DNA of 64,000 bases from Verrucomicrobia bacterium S94 (lineage in GTDB: Bacteria > Verrucomicrobiota > Kiritimatiellia > Kiritimatiellales > Pontiellaceae): positions 4,030,001 to 4,094,000 of the forward strand of contig CP036201.1 in assembly GCA_004299845.1 (NCBI GenBank), given 5' to 3'. The translations under genes and the position numbers were made by a program. The notes under the pieces were generated by a model. The model was not told the origin of the DNA and ran no database searches. It saw nothing but the letters and a program-made list of their open reading frames with translations. Below are positions 17,698-26,278 of the stretch, piece by piece (position 1 is the stretch's first letter; each line of letters begins with the position of its first letter).

Positions 17698-20089
17698 ATG
17701 AAATTATTTCGAGCTTTTATTTTGTGTCTGGTGGCGCATCAGGCCTTTGCAGATAAAGCTGTATCGTCTCGCTGGACCATGCATGCGGACACGCCTGCAA
17801 ATAAGTGGGAAGACGCATTTGTTACGGGTAACGGCCGTCACGGTACCATGGTCATGGGCCGACCCGGGAAGGAGATTATTACGTGCGTACACGAAGAACT
17901 GTTTATTTCGGCCTGGGATCGGGACATTGTCGCAGTTGCAGATATCGCCTATTTACTGCCGGAAATACGTGCTTTAATTCGGGAGGGGAAACCTGCCGAT
18001 GCGGCAACACTTGCGGTTAAGGCTGCAGGAAAAGAGTTGGCTCCGAAAGGGGTCACCAATAATGGCTGGCCGGTGGTTCCGCACCCGGCTTTTGATTTAG
18101 AACTGGAGTTTAAGCAGGAGGGAGAGACGCAAAACTATCGCCGGGAATTGAATCTGGAGACCGGCGAGGCGTTTTCCCGCTGGGGCGATGCCGGTCATCA
18201 GGTGGAACAACGCGTTTTTTCTTCGAGAGCTCACAATGTAAATGTGGTGGAGCTGCGGGCGCCGGGCAGTCATAAACTGGATCTTTCGATGCGCCTGATC
18301 GAGCGGCCCGGGCGTATTCGGAAAGATGCTCCGGTTTACCGAAACGTAGAGATGAACGGGGCCTTCAGTTCGATTTCAGCGGAAAGTGCGCCCGGGTGGC
18401 TGTTTTACCATGCGAATTATGCACTCGACAGCGGGGGTTACGATGGTGTTGCCCGAGTGACCCTTGATGGGGGTAGAATGGTGGACGAGGGCAATGGGCT
18501 GCGTATACAGGGCGCAGATCGTGTGCTGATCGTGATTCAGATTGATCCATCGGATGATGGACGTGTGTCTCAGCGGAAAAGGATGCAGGCGGAGCTGCGT
18601 GCCCTGCCGAAGGATTATGCCGGTCTCTTCGCGCCTCATGCGAATCTGCATAGGGAAATGTTCGGGCGGGTTACGCTGGATCTGGGGTGCGGAACAAGAT
18701 GGCAGACGGACTCTATTGAAAAGGTGCTGGCAGACACGCATCAAAACGGGGTGAATGCTCATTTTCTGGAGATGGTCCATGCAATGGGCCGTTATCTCCT
18801 TATATCGACCAGCGGAAAATATCCGGCTCCTTTACAGGGGATCTGGGGGGCGGCTGGCGGCCACGATGGGGCGGAAGTTTTACGACCAATTCCAATGTGA
18901 ATCTTGCGATCTCTTCGTTTGGAATGGGAAATTTTCCGGAGATTGCGGAGGCCTATTATCAGTTTATAGTACGGCAGCTGCCGGGGTGGCGCATTAATGC
19001 AAAGTATCATACCGGATGCCGTGGGATTCTGGCTTCGTTGAATACGGATCCCGAAACCGGATATGAGACGCATTTTACGGTTAGCCATCCGGCGCTCTAC
19101 TGGGTTGGCGGAACGGGCTGGAATATCCGGCCGCTCTACGATTATGCGTTGCTGAGCGGGGATGCGACCTTCATGAAAGAGAAGGTGCTGCCGCTCTATC
19201 AGGAACTCGGCCTCTTTTACGAAGACTATCTGCTGAAGGGGAAGATGGGGTGTACGATATCATTCCCAGTCAATCACCGGAAAATAATCCCGGCGGAAAA
19301 CGCGGTGCTCGATTAACGGAAAACAGCACGTTCAGCGTGGCTGTGGCCCGTGAAACGTTTGCCATTTTACTGGAGCTGGGCGAGCAGTTTGATCTGCCCG
19401 CTGAAGAGATGGCGAAGTGGAAAGAGATTCATGATCACCTTCCGGCATATCGGATCAATAAGGACGGGGCTTTGGCCGAGTGGATTCCCGAGCAATACCA
19501 GGACAATTATGCGCACCGTCATAACTCTCATCTCTATCCTGTATATCCGGGAATGGAGCTGGTGGGGCCGAATGTGAATCCCGAGCTGGATCAGGCGGTC
19601 CGTGTTGCCTTGGATAAACGGTTTAAGTATGACACCTCTTCAGCACATGGGTTAATGCATGCTGCACTGATGGCCTCCCGCCTGCATGATGTGGAAAAAG
19701 TACGTGTAAATCTGCATCGGTTTGCAACAAGGAATTATCTTTCCAACGGATTTGTTACCTCTCATGACCCGAATCATAAGGTCTACAATCTCGATGCCGC
19801 ATTGAGTCTCCCGCGCTTATTGATGGAGATGCTGGTCTTTTCGCGTCCTGGATATGTTGACTTCATGCCGGGGTGGCCCGCTGATTATCCGGATGGTTCC
19901 GTGCAGGGGATCCTTGTTCGGGGCGGGCATAAAATTGATATCTCCTGGTCCGGCGGAAAACTGGAATCGGCCGTTTTGTATGCGGGTTTTGATGGAAAAT
20001 GCACGGTGCGCTATGGCGACATTTCCCGGGATCTAAAATTAGAAGCCGGTCAGGCATACCGAATCGGTCCCGCGCTGCAGTCGCTTTAA
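17698..20089 (+). CDS. GH95 alpha-L-fucosidase/alpha-L-galactosidase family protein, two frameshifts
   Basis: The start at 17698 follows AGGAGAATTAT and gives a signal peptide. Three frames join into one protein of about 797 residues, the usual GH95 size. One G added to the run at 18845-18850 yields LQGIWGGGWRPRWGG then FTTNSNVNLAISS. One G added at 19247-19250 yields KMGVYDIIPSQSPENNPGG. Other GH95 blocks are WEDAFVTGNGRHGTMVMG at the start, HRHNSHLYPVYPG, SAHGLMHAALMASRL and FMPGWPADYPDGSVQGILVRGG. The usual TGWSLAWK motif is replaced by DTSSAHGLMHAALMA, so substrate preference may differ from typical fucosidases. It is the last gene of the plus-strand carbohydrate run. Confidence 0.85.
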
Positions 20090-20417
20090 GTTACGGATGA
20101 ATGTTGACCGGCATTCCGCCGTGGCGGAAAAAAGTCCATGAAAAAGAAACCGCTTCCACCATAAAAATCAGCGAGTGTCCTGTGCGGGAAGATCATGCAC
20201 TCATCGGAAATTTCGCCGGAGAAAACGTCGTGCCCGAAAGTATTTTGCAATATGTCGGGAGGAAATCCACCCGGCGCAGTCCGCTGAGGGGATTGCGGTT
20301 TGACTGTGTTGTAGCCTGGGACGGTGCACAGATCCGGATTCGTATGAACCGGAGGGCGCGTGCGGGGGAGTGGATTTCTGCATCGATGAATTGTGGCAGA
20401 GAATATATCTCCGCATT
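20090..20417. other. Gap between GH95 and the sensor kinase gene
   Basis: About 330 bp lie between two convergent genes. A short perfect inverted repeat (TTCCGCC-GT-GGCGGAA, 20116-20131) is followed by A-rich sequence on the plus strand, not a T run, so it is a poor terminator match. An open frame from 20101 crosses into the antisense of the kinase and resembles nothing I know. I see no supported gene here. Confidence 0.4.
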
Positions 20418-21863
20418 TCAACAGTTTGCGCGTTCTTCCGCAAGGGGCAGAAGAATGGTAAAGACGGCCCCGTTGCTGTTATGTCCCTGAATGGTTCCGC
20501 GGTGGGCTTCCACAAGGCTTTTAACAATCGACAGGCCGAGGCCGGCGCCGCCCTGTTCGCGGGACCGCGATTTATCGGCGCGGTAAAAGCGTTCAAAAAC
20601 ATGGGGGAGAGAATCAGGCGGTATACCGTCTCCCTCGTCAGAAACCGTTATGACGGCGTGGTCGCCACTTTGCGTTAACATCACGTGTATGGGACAGCCT
20701 GTGGGATTGTGCTGAATGGCATTGCGTATCAGATTCATGAGTATCTGCTGGATACGGGTTTCATCCACATCGGCGTTCAGCGCGCTTTCCGGGGTCTGCA
20801 GGTCGATGGGGTGAAGATCGGAGAGCCGAGCGGCATCTTCAACGGCCTGGGCAATAACGGGATTGAGGGGCTGCACGGTTTTATTCAGGGGGGCTTCTTT
20901 TCCATCAATGCGGGTCAGATCAAGCAGGCTGTCGGCCATGGATTTCATCCGTATCCCGGCCCGCTGGCAGGCTTTCAGAATCGATTGATATTCATCAGGA
21001 GTGCGCACTTTTTTCAGCCCGGCCTGGGTTTGGGCGAGTACGACCGCAATCGGGGTGCGCAGTTCGTGCGAGGCATCGGCGGAAAACCGTTTCTGGTTTT
21101 CAATGGCGTCGTCGAGATGATCGAAGGAGCGGTTCAGGGTGCCGGCCAGACTCTCCAGTTCTTCCGGCGCATCGGCCAGTTTAATTCGACGGCTGTGCGC
21201 TCCTGCTGAAATTTCTTCTGCGGTCCGGCTGATTTCCAGGATCGGTTTCAATGCCCGGCTGATGATGTAACGGCCACCGCTGTATCCGAGCAGAAAAATG
21301 CTGCAGCCGATGAGGATCAGGTATCCGCGCAGATACCGGAGCTGATGTCGGACTTCTGCCAGAGGTCGGCCGATCACTACGAGGGCACCGGAGGGATGGC
21401 GGGTAATCAGTTCGCGTGCGTTCTGATGGGTGATGTAGATCCGGTCGCTGTTCTGCTGAGCATAGAAAGCGTATTGAACATTCGGAATACTGCCGATCTG
21501 GTGGGTTGGATGGCCTTCAGGATCCCATACAGCCAGATAAAGGTTTTTATCCTGCAGCTGATCCGGATCGGGCGCAGCTTTATCCTCCGGGGAGACCGCT
21601 TCTCTTGTCGGCCGGTCAAACTGTGTTTCACGATCCGGCGGCGGGCGGTCGATAGGGCTTTGAAAATCTGGTCTCCGCTTGTCTGGCGGGGCGACGGCAG
21701 GAAGGATTTCAATCAGGGATTCCTGCAGTTCCGTGTCGATCCGGCCGATTGCCGATTTGCGCTGCAGATGATAGTGCAGAGACAATAACGTGATCAGCAC
21801 TGCGGCGAGCAGCAGCATATTCCACATGATCAGCATCCAGCGGATGGAACGGTGGGCTTTCAT
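20418..21863 (-). CDS. Sensor histidine kinase (OmpR-partner type)
   Basis: A 481-residue inner-membrane kinase. Transmembrane segments are near residues 9-29 and 178-195. The periplasmic part between them is unusually rich in Pro, Asp and Arg (DRPPPDRETQFDRP). A HAMP region and HisKA follow, with His266 in SADASHELRTP. N box (NLIRNAIQHN), G1 (VSDEGDGIPP), F box (FERFYRAD) and G2 (GAGLGLSIV) of the ATPase domain are intact. Its ATG immediately follows the regulator TGA, so the pair is translationally coupled. The charged loop could bind a cation as in PmrB, but the ExxE iron motif itself is not seen. Confidence 0.93.
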   Translation of the reverse strand: MKAHRSIRWMLIMWNMLLLAAVLITLLSLHYHLQRKSAIGRIDTELQESLIEILPAVAPPDKRRPDFQSPIDRPPPDRETQFDRPTREAVSPEDKAAPDPDQLQDKNLYLAVWDPEGHPTHQIGSIPNVQYAFYAQQNSDRIYITHQNARELITRHPSGALVVIGRPLAEVRHQLRYLRGYLILIGCSIFLLGYSGGRYIISRALKPILEISRTAEEISAGAHSRRIKLADAPEELESLAGTLNRSFDHLDDAIENQKRFSADASHELRTPIAVVLAQTQAGLKKVRTPDEYQSILKACQRAGIRMKSMADSLLDLTRIDGKEAPLNKTVQPLNPVIAQAVEDAARLSDLHPIDLQTPESALNADVDETRIQQILMNLIRNAIQHNPTGCPIHVMLTQSGDHAVITVSDEGDGIPPDSLPHVFERFYRADKSRSREQGGAGLGLSIVKSLVEAHRGTIQGHNSNGAVFTILLPLAEERANC

Positions 21864-22517
21864 TCAGGCTCCTATGGTATAGCCGATGCCGCGGCGGGTT
21901 TTGATATATTCACCGCCCAGTTTGCGGCGTGCGTTACAGATATGAACATCCAGCACATTCGAGAGGGAGTCATCATCTTCATTGAAGAGATGTTCATACA
22001 GTTCTGTGCGGCTGACGACGGCGTCGCGATGCATCATGAGATATTGAATCAGGGCGTATTCCAATGCGGTAAGTTTGACGGGAGTGCCTTCGACTGAAAC
22101 GGTTTTTTTGGCAGTATCGATTTTCAGCCCTTGAAACGTGAGGGTGGTCGTGGCTTTTCCGGCGGCGCGGCGGATCAGCGCCCGAAGCCGGGCGGCGAGT
22201 TCATCCATATCGAACGGTTTGACCATAAAATCGTCGGAGCCCAGATCCAATCCTCTGATCCGGTCATCCACAGCACCGCGTGCGGTCAGAATAAGGACCG
22301 GTGTATCTTTAACTTTGCGCAGTTTTTCCATCACTTCCCAGCCGTCCATGCGGGGCATCATGATGTCGAGAATGATGGCGTCATAGTTCCACTCCACCGC
22401 CATATAAAATCCCTCTTCGCCATCTTCCGCCTGGTCGACGGCATAGCCTTCGTCTTTCAGCGACATTGCCAGCGCTTCTCTGAGATCCGTTTCATCTTCC
22501 ACAATCAGCAACTTCAT
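21864..22517 (-). CDS. OmpR/PhoB-family response regulator (PmrA/QseB-like)
   Basis: A 217-residue regulator: receiver domain with phosphoacceptor Asp51 (AIILDIMMPRMDGWEV), Thr in LILTARG and Lys in DDFMVKPFD, then a C-terminal winged helix (LTALEYALIQYLMMHRDAVVSRTELYEHLF; HICNARRKLGGEYIKTRRGIGYTIG). RBS AGGAGACAGCT precedes the ATG. A CTTAAT-N5-CTTAAG direct repeat lies at 22567-22583 in its own promoter. The same repeat precedes three nearby transcription units, implying autoregulation plus control of the EF-hand and ferredoxin/flavoprotein genes. PmrA and QseB recognise this half-site pattern in enterobacteria; the link here is inference from the site and the family. Confidence 0.94.
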   Translation of the reverse strand: MKLLIVEDETDLREALAMSLKDEGYAVDQAEDGEEGFYMAVEWNYDAIILDIMMPRMDGWEVMEKLRKVKDTPVLILTARGAVDDRIRGLDLGSDDFMVKPFDMDELAARLRALIRRAAGKATTTLTFQGLKIDTAKKTVSVEGTPVKLTALEYALIQYLMMHRDAVVSRTELYEHLFNEDDDSLSNVLDVHICNARRKLGGEYIKTRRGIGYTIGA

Positions 22518-22549
22518 AGCTGTCTCCTAACACACACTGTAATGTGGGC

Positions 22550-22583
22550 TTTATAGGCTGGCGAACCTTAAGATCAGATTAAG
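22550..22583 (-). promoter_or_regulatory. Regulator-operon promoter with PmrA/QseB-type box
   Basis: Read on the minus strand: CTTAAT (22583-22578), five bases, CTTAAG (22572-22567), eleven bases, then the -10 hexamer TATAAA (22555-22550). The second half-site lies where a -35 element would be, as in activator-dependent pho-box promoters. The regulator ATG is 33 bp beyond the -10. Confidence 0.75.
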
Positions 22584-22603
22584 TTTCGGGAATGGCACGT
22601 TTT

Positions 22604-22754
22604 ATACCATTTACTAAAACATTCCGGTCTTAACGACAGCGTTATTCCGCGCAGCGACGCAGCGTGCGCGGAGCCATTTATGACTGAATTTCTCTGCGTC
22701 CTCAGCGCCTTTGCGAGGGATCAAATTTATACCGGATAGTTTTAACGTTTGGTA
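22604..22754 (+). repeat. MITE-like palindromic repeat, copy 1
   Basis: About 151 bp bounded by imperfect 25-bp terminal inverted repeats: the left end begins ATACCA, later TAAAAC and TCCGGT. The right end is the reverse complement of ATACCA-N5-TAAAAC-N2-TCCGGT. The core contains TTCTCTGCGTCCTC. Copies 2 (48244) and 3 (51670) are the same element. No open frame is present. Its internal arms are more diverged than those of copy 2. Confidence 0.8.
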
Positions 22755-22795
22755 AAAGGGGGGCTTTTTCGATTCGCCGGCCTGCAGGAGATGCG

Positions 22796-22829
22796 CTTCA
22801 CGTATTCTTAAGGCAGCGGGTGCTATGTT
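22796..22829 (+). promoter_or_regulatory. EF-hand gene promoter with PmrA/QseB-type box
   Basis: CTTCAC (22796-22801), five bases, CTTAAG (22807-22812), eleven bases, then TATGTT (22824-22829) as the -10. The first half-site has one mismatch to CTTAA. The EF-hand gene starts at 22888, giving a leader of roughly 50 nt. Confidence 0.65.
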
Positions 22830-22887
22830 CACATTCAACGATCGCAAAGGCCGTAGAGAACATTTCACCAACAAGAATGGAGAAACT

Positions 22888-23388
22888 ATGAAAACACAAC
22901 TCATCATCGCCGCCGTATTCGCCGCCGTATTCGCCGCCGGAGCCGCTCTGGCGCAACAGCAGGGCGGGCAGGAACGCCGCGAACCTCCGACCGCTGAGCA
23001 GCTGATTGCCCGGCTGGATAAAGATAACGACGGAAAGATATCGAAGACGGAATTCGATGGCCCTGCCGCGCATTTCACGCAGTTCGATGCCAACGGGGAC
23101 GGATACCTGACCACAGACGAACTGCCGTCCGGATCTCCGAATCAGCAGCAGCGTCAGAATGGCGGTCAAGGTATGCAGCAGGGGAATCAGAGCGGACCAC
23201 GCAGCAGCAGTTCCGGTGCGGATTTTGTGACGCGGCTCGATAAAGACGGCGACGGCAAGGTCTCGAGCACTGAATTCGACGGTCCGTCCGATCATTTTAC
23301 GCAGCTGGACAAGGATGGCGATGGTTTCATCAGTTCGTCCGAAGCTCCATCAGGGCCCCCGCAGGGACAGCGCGGCGATCGCCGGTAA
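22888..23388 (+). CDS. Secreted EF-hand protein (four predicted calcium-binding loops)
   Basis: ATG at 22888 follows GGAGAAACT and gives 166 residues with a signal peptide ending ALAQQQ. Four EF-hand loops are visible: DKDNDGKISKTE, DANGDGYLTTDE, DKDGDGKVSSTE and DKDGDGFISSSE, in two pairs separated by a Gln/Gly/Ser-rich linker. Each pair has the pattern loop-FDGP-HFTQ-loop, so the halves arose by internal duplication. The C-terminus is GPPQGQRGDRR. Proteins of this kind bind calcium in the periplasm or outside the cell; the partner is unknown. It is probably under the box at 22796-22829. Confidence 0.88.
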   Translation: MKTQLIIAAVFAAVFAAGAALAQQQGGQERREPPTAEQLIARLDKDNDGKISKTEFDGPAAHFTQFDANGDGYLTTDELPSGSPNQQQRQNGGQGMQQGNQSGPRSSSSGADFVTRLDKDGDGKVSSTEFDGPSDHFTQLDKDGDGFISSSEAPSGPPQGQRGDRR

Positions 23389-23475
23389 TAATCTGTCCGG
23401 CTGTCCGGGAATATCCGCCTCCTCCCAATCCCAGGATACCCCGGGCAGTCGGCTGTTTCCTTCCTCCCGACAATG

Positions 23476-23517
23476 GATCCGGTCATTGGAATTTTCCAGT
23501 GGCCGGATTTTTTTTGG
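23476..23517 (+). terminator. Rho-independent terminator after EF-hand gene
   Basis: TCCGGTCATTGGAA, a TT loop region and TTCCAGTGGCCGGA form a stem, followed by a run of eight T. The arms closely resemble the terminator at 27802-27836, which follows the second EF-hand gene. Confidence 0.8.
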
Positions 23518-23537
23518 GGGGGGAAAGAAAAAACGGA

Positions 23538-23571
23538 CTTAACCTTTCCTTAAGGGTTCTTCCGCTACTCT
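23538..23571 (+). promoter_or_regulatory. Ferredoxin-flavoprotein operon promoter with PmrA/QseB-type box
   Basis: CTTAAC (23538-23543), five bases, CTTAAG (23549-23554), eleven bases, then TACTCT (23566-23571) as a -10. The ferredoxin ATG is at 23612 behind GGAGG. Spacing is identical to the three other sites in the region. Confidence 0.72.
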
Positions 23572-23611
23572 CGGTTTCAACGATTGGAAAATCAACCCGC
23601 GGAGGCTGCTC

Positions 23612-23827
23612 ATGGCAATCGACAGAATAGATGGATGTATCGGGTGCGGAACCTGTGTTACGGCGTGTCCGACCGATGTTTTAAGGCTGAATGAAAAAAC
23701 CGGAAAGGCGGAGATTAAATATCTGCAGGAGTGTCAGGTGTGTTACCTGTGCGCTCAGTACTGTCCGGTGGATGCGATAACGATAACCGATGGAAGAGTG
23801 ATTCCTTCCGTAACGGCATGGGGGTGA
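23612..23827 (+). CDS. Dicluster 4Fe-4S ferredoxin
   Basis: A 71-residue protein with GGAGG ribosome binding site and two 4Fe-4S motifs: CIGCGTCVTACPTD and CQVCYLCAQYCPVDA. It resembles the small iron-sulfur partner found beside AprA- or fumarate-reductase-like flavoproteins. It has no signal peptide, so it is either cytosolic or would have to be co-exported with the Tat-targeted flavoprotein encoded two genes downstream. It is 4 bp from the next gene, so the three form one operon. Confidence 0.92.
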   Translation: MAIDRIDGCIGCGTCVTACPTDVLRLNEKTGKAEIKYLQECQVCYLCAQYCPVDAITITDGRVIPSVTAWG

Positions 23828-23831
23828 ATTC

Positions 23832-24476
23832 ATGAAAAAGACGGTGTTTCTAACGCTTTATTCTGCACTGTTCGCCGGGGTTCCGATGCTGCTGGCCCTG
23901 GGTCAGGATGTGCCGGTGGGGCATACGTATCAGCAGTGGGTGCTCTTTCTGAGTCTGGCCGGTTTCGGGCTTCTGCTGGGGCTCTTCTGGCTTTCCCGGC
24001 TCTACGCCCGCGATGCCGCGCCGATGAAATTTTCCAGCACGATGCGCTGGCATAAATATATCGGTTATGCGGCCGGTCTGTTCATGCTCGTGCATCCGGT
24101 GCTGATGATCGCCCGGCGTTTCATGGTAGAGGAATCCAATCCGCTGGATAATTTTGTGCTGCTGATTACGTCGCCGCTGATGCTTACGGGGATTATTGCC
24201 TGGGTGCTGCTGGTGCTGATTGTTGCTCTGGCCTTTGTCCGTAAACATTTCAAATATCAGACATTCCGCCTCATTCACGGAATTCTTTCCTTTGCTTTTG
24301 CTGTTTTTTCAACCTGGCACGTCATCCGGATCGGACGGCACAGCAATCTGGTGATGTCGGTTTTCTGGATACTTGCGGCCGGAACCGCATGCATCAGCCT
24401 GTTACTGGCTTATTTCCCGGTCCGGAAAACATCACCCGATAAAATCTATGAAGGAGAAACGCATGAACCCGCTTAA
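23832..24476 (+). CDS. Ferric reductase-like transmembrane cytochrome b protein
   Basis: A 214-residue integral membrane protein with about six hydrophobic helices. His residues that could bind two b hemes lie in paired helices: MRWHKYIGYAAGLFMLVHPVLM and FRLIHGILSFAFAVFSTWHVIRIG. This is the ferric-reductase/NOX/MsrQ heme fold without the FAD and NAD domains. It would pass electrons across the inner membrane between a cytosolic donor (perhaps the ferredoxin) and an exported acceptor (the flavoprotein). Its 3' end overlaps the flavoprotein start by 14 nt. Confidence 0.88.
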   Translation: MKKTVFLTLYSALFAGVPMLLALGQDVPVGHTYQQWVLFLSLAGFGLLLGLFWLSRLYARDAAPMKFSSTMRWHKYIGYAAGLFMLVHPVLMIARRFMVEESNPLDNFVLLITSPLMLTGIIAWVLLVLIVALAFVRKHFKYQTFRLIHGILSFAFAVFSTWHVIRIGRHSNLVMSVFWILAAGTACISLLLAYFPVRKTSPDKIYEGETHEPA

Positions 24477-26211
24477 TACCAAGTTTAAACGCCGTGGATT
24501 TCTCGGTGCGGTCGGAGGCGGCTGCGCGGTGATCAGCGCCGCCGCCTATGCCGGCCGGGAGATGCCGGTCGGTAACGAGGGCCGCCCGTCAATGTCGCAT
24601 GGTGGCGGTCCGTCTGTGAAAAAGAAAAATGCAGCCGAAGGCCGGCTGACGCAGGTGACTGCTGATGTGCTGGTGGTCGGCGGCGGTATGGCCGGGGTGT
24701 TTGCCGCGGTGAAGGCGCACGACAGCGGGGCACGGGTGCTGCTGGTAGACAAAGGTTCGGTCGGGCGGTCCGGCCAGACCCCGTTTGCCCGCGGTATTTT
24801 CCGGTTTGATGAACAGGATGGAATGAGCCGGGAGGAATATCTCCGGAAGACTGCCGAGGCCGCGGAATACATGAATAATCCCGCATATACCGGGTTGCTG
24901 CTGGATCAGTCGGCGGCCGTGGTCGATGAACTGAAATCCTGGGGCTTTTTTGAAGAGGCCACCTATACCAAAGCCATGAATAAACCGCTCCGGGAACGGA
25001 AAATCCGGGTTATCGAGCGTGTCATGCTCACACATCTTCTGGAGAAAGACGGCCGGGTGGCCGGAGCGATGGGACTTTACATCGATAAAAATGAGTCCAT
25101 TGCCATCCATGCCAAAAGTGTCATTCTCTGCACCGGAGCCAGCGGCTTCAAACCGACGGGCTGGCAGATCGGAGCCCAGACGGCCGATGGAGATGCCATG
25201 GCCTACCGGATCGGGGCGGAGATCAGCGGCAAGGAGTGGGTGGACGGTCATGGCGGAACCAATTACGGCTTGGAAGGAAAGCCCATGACCACCGGTTCGA
25301 ATACCGAAGAGATCCGCGGCATGCTCGGTGTTGAACAGAATATTGAGGTCGAAAAAAACGGTCCGTCTGCCGGCGGGATGATGGGACCGCCCGGCGGTGG
25401 CCCGCCGCCCGGCGGCCGGGATTCCGGAGAGCGGCGCGGCCCGCCCCCGGACGGGGATAAAATGGCCGGTGGTCCGGGAGGCCCTCCCGGTGGCGGTCAT
25501 GGCGGTCCTCCTCCCGGAGGAAAAGGGGGCAAAGGTCCCATCGTGATCGGCGGGGTTTCGGCGGGTATGTCGAATCATAAAGCGGAAGGGCTGTTCCCGC
25601 AGGATGACCGGTGTTCATCCAATATTCCGGGACTCTATGCCGCCGGAGATTCCCTCTGCTCCATGCAGAACGGCGGTATATACACACAGGTCGGCTCTTC
25701 ACTTGCCGGTTCCGGTGCGCAGGGAGCACTGGCTGGAAAAACCGCGGCCCGTTATGCCGCTTCGGTGCAGGAGGTCAGAGTGACCGATGAGGATCTGAAC
25801 CTGATTCGCAGCGATATATATGCACCCTATCTGCGTGAACGCGGATTTTCCCCGCGCTGGGTGACCCGGACCATGCAGGGGGTGATGATTCCGAATTTTA
25901 TTCTTTATGTAAAAAGCGAAGAACGGCTGCAGGCCGCGCTGACCTATATTGAATATATTCGCGATCACCAGGTGCCGCTGCTGAAAGCGGATGATCTGCA
26001 TGAATTGCGCCTTTGCCATGAAACCGCGAATATGGTGCTCAATGCCGAGATGAAACTGCGTGCTTCGCTGATGCGCAAAGAGAGCCGCGGCAGCCATTAC
26101 CGGGAAGATTATCCGGAGCGTAACGATGACGAATGGCTCTGCTGGATTAAGATCCGTCAGGATAAAGACGGCAATATGGAGACCGTGAAGCATCCGGTTC
26201 CTGCAGTCTGA
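24463..26211 (+). CDS. Tat-exported FAD-dependent fumarate reductase/succinate dehydrogenase-like flavoprotein
   Basis: ATG at 24463 has AAGGAG eight bases upstream and gives 582 residues. The N-terminus carries a twin-arginine signal (KRRGFLGAVGGG). The dinucleotide-binding fold begins ADVLVVGGGMAGVFAAVKA, and the FAD-binding_2 C-terminal block is GLYAAGDSLCSMQNGG with SLAGSGAQGALAGKTAA. Around residues 300-360 a Gly/Pro-rich low-complexity stretch interrupts the domain. The family includes fumarate reductases, AprA-like subunits and other double-bond reductases. No heme or FMN-binding domain is fused, so the heme protein encoded upstream may be its electron donor. The substrate is unknown. 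Confidence 0.88.
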   Translation: MNPLNTKFKRRGFLGAVGGGCAVISAAAYAGREMPVGNEGRPSMSHGGGPSVKKKNAAEGRLTQVTADVLVVGGGMAGVFAAVKAHDSGARVLLVDKGSVGRSGQTPFARGIFRFDEQDGMSREEYLRKTAEAAEYMNNPAYTGLLLDQSAAVVDELKSWGFFEEATYTKAMNKPLRERKIRVIERVMLTHLLEKDGRVAGAMGLYIDKNESIAIHAKSVILCTGASGFKPTGWQIGAQTADGDAMAYRIGAEISGKEWVDGHGGTNYGLEGKPMTTGSNTEEIRGMLGVEQNIEVEKNGPSAGGMMGPPGGGPPPGGRDSGERRGPPPDGDKMAGGPGGPPGGGHGGPPPGGKGGKGPIVIGGVSAGMSNHKAEGLFPQDDRCSSNIPGLYAAGDSLCSMQNGGIYTQVGSSLAGSGAQGALAGKTAARYAASVQEVRVTDEDLNLIRSDIYAPYLRERGFSPRWVTRTMQGVMIPNFILYVKSEERLQAALTYIEYIRDHQVPLLKADDLHELRLCHETANMVLNAEMKLRASLMRKESRGSHYREDYPERNDDEWLCWIKIRQDKDGNMETVKHPVPAV

Positions 26212-26240
26212 TCCATTGCATATCCGTCCGGAATTGCGGA

Positions 26241-26278
26241 TCCGGCTTCTGTGAATGTTCAGAGGCCGGATTTTTTAT
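26241..26278 (+). terminator. Terminator after flavoprotein gene
   Basis: CCGGCTTCTG, an eight-base loop, CAGAGGCCGG and ATTTTTTA. It lies between the flavoprotein and the convergent esterase gene and may serve the plus-strand operon. Confidence 0.75.

Noticed and set aside
7014-19250. Homopolymer frameshifts as phase-variable contingency loci
   Set aside because: Runs as short as three or four bases are involved, in genes of many functions, and all are one-base losses. Sequencing error explains this better.
20101-20490. 129-codon open frame after GH95
   Set aside because: It crosses into the antisense of the sensor kinase, has no family similarity, and its composition looks like translated non-coding sequence.
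22590-22612. TGGCACG near 22593, 35642 and 53355 as further sigma-54 promoters
   Set aside because: None has GC ten bases after GG, which the pilin promoter does have.
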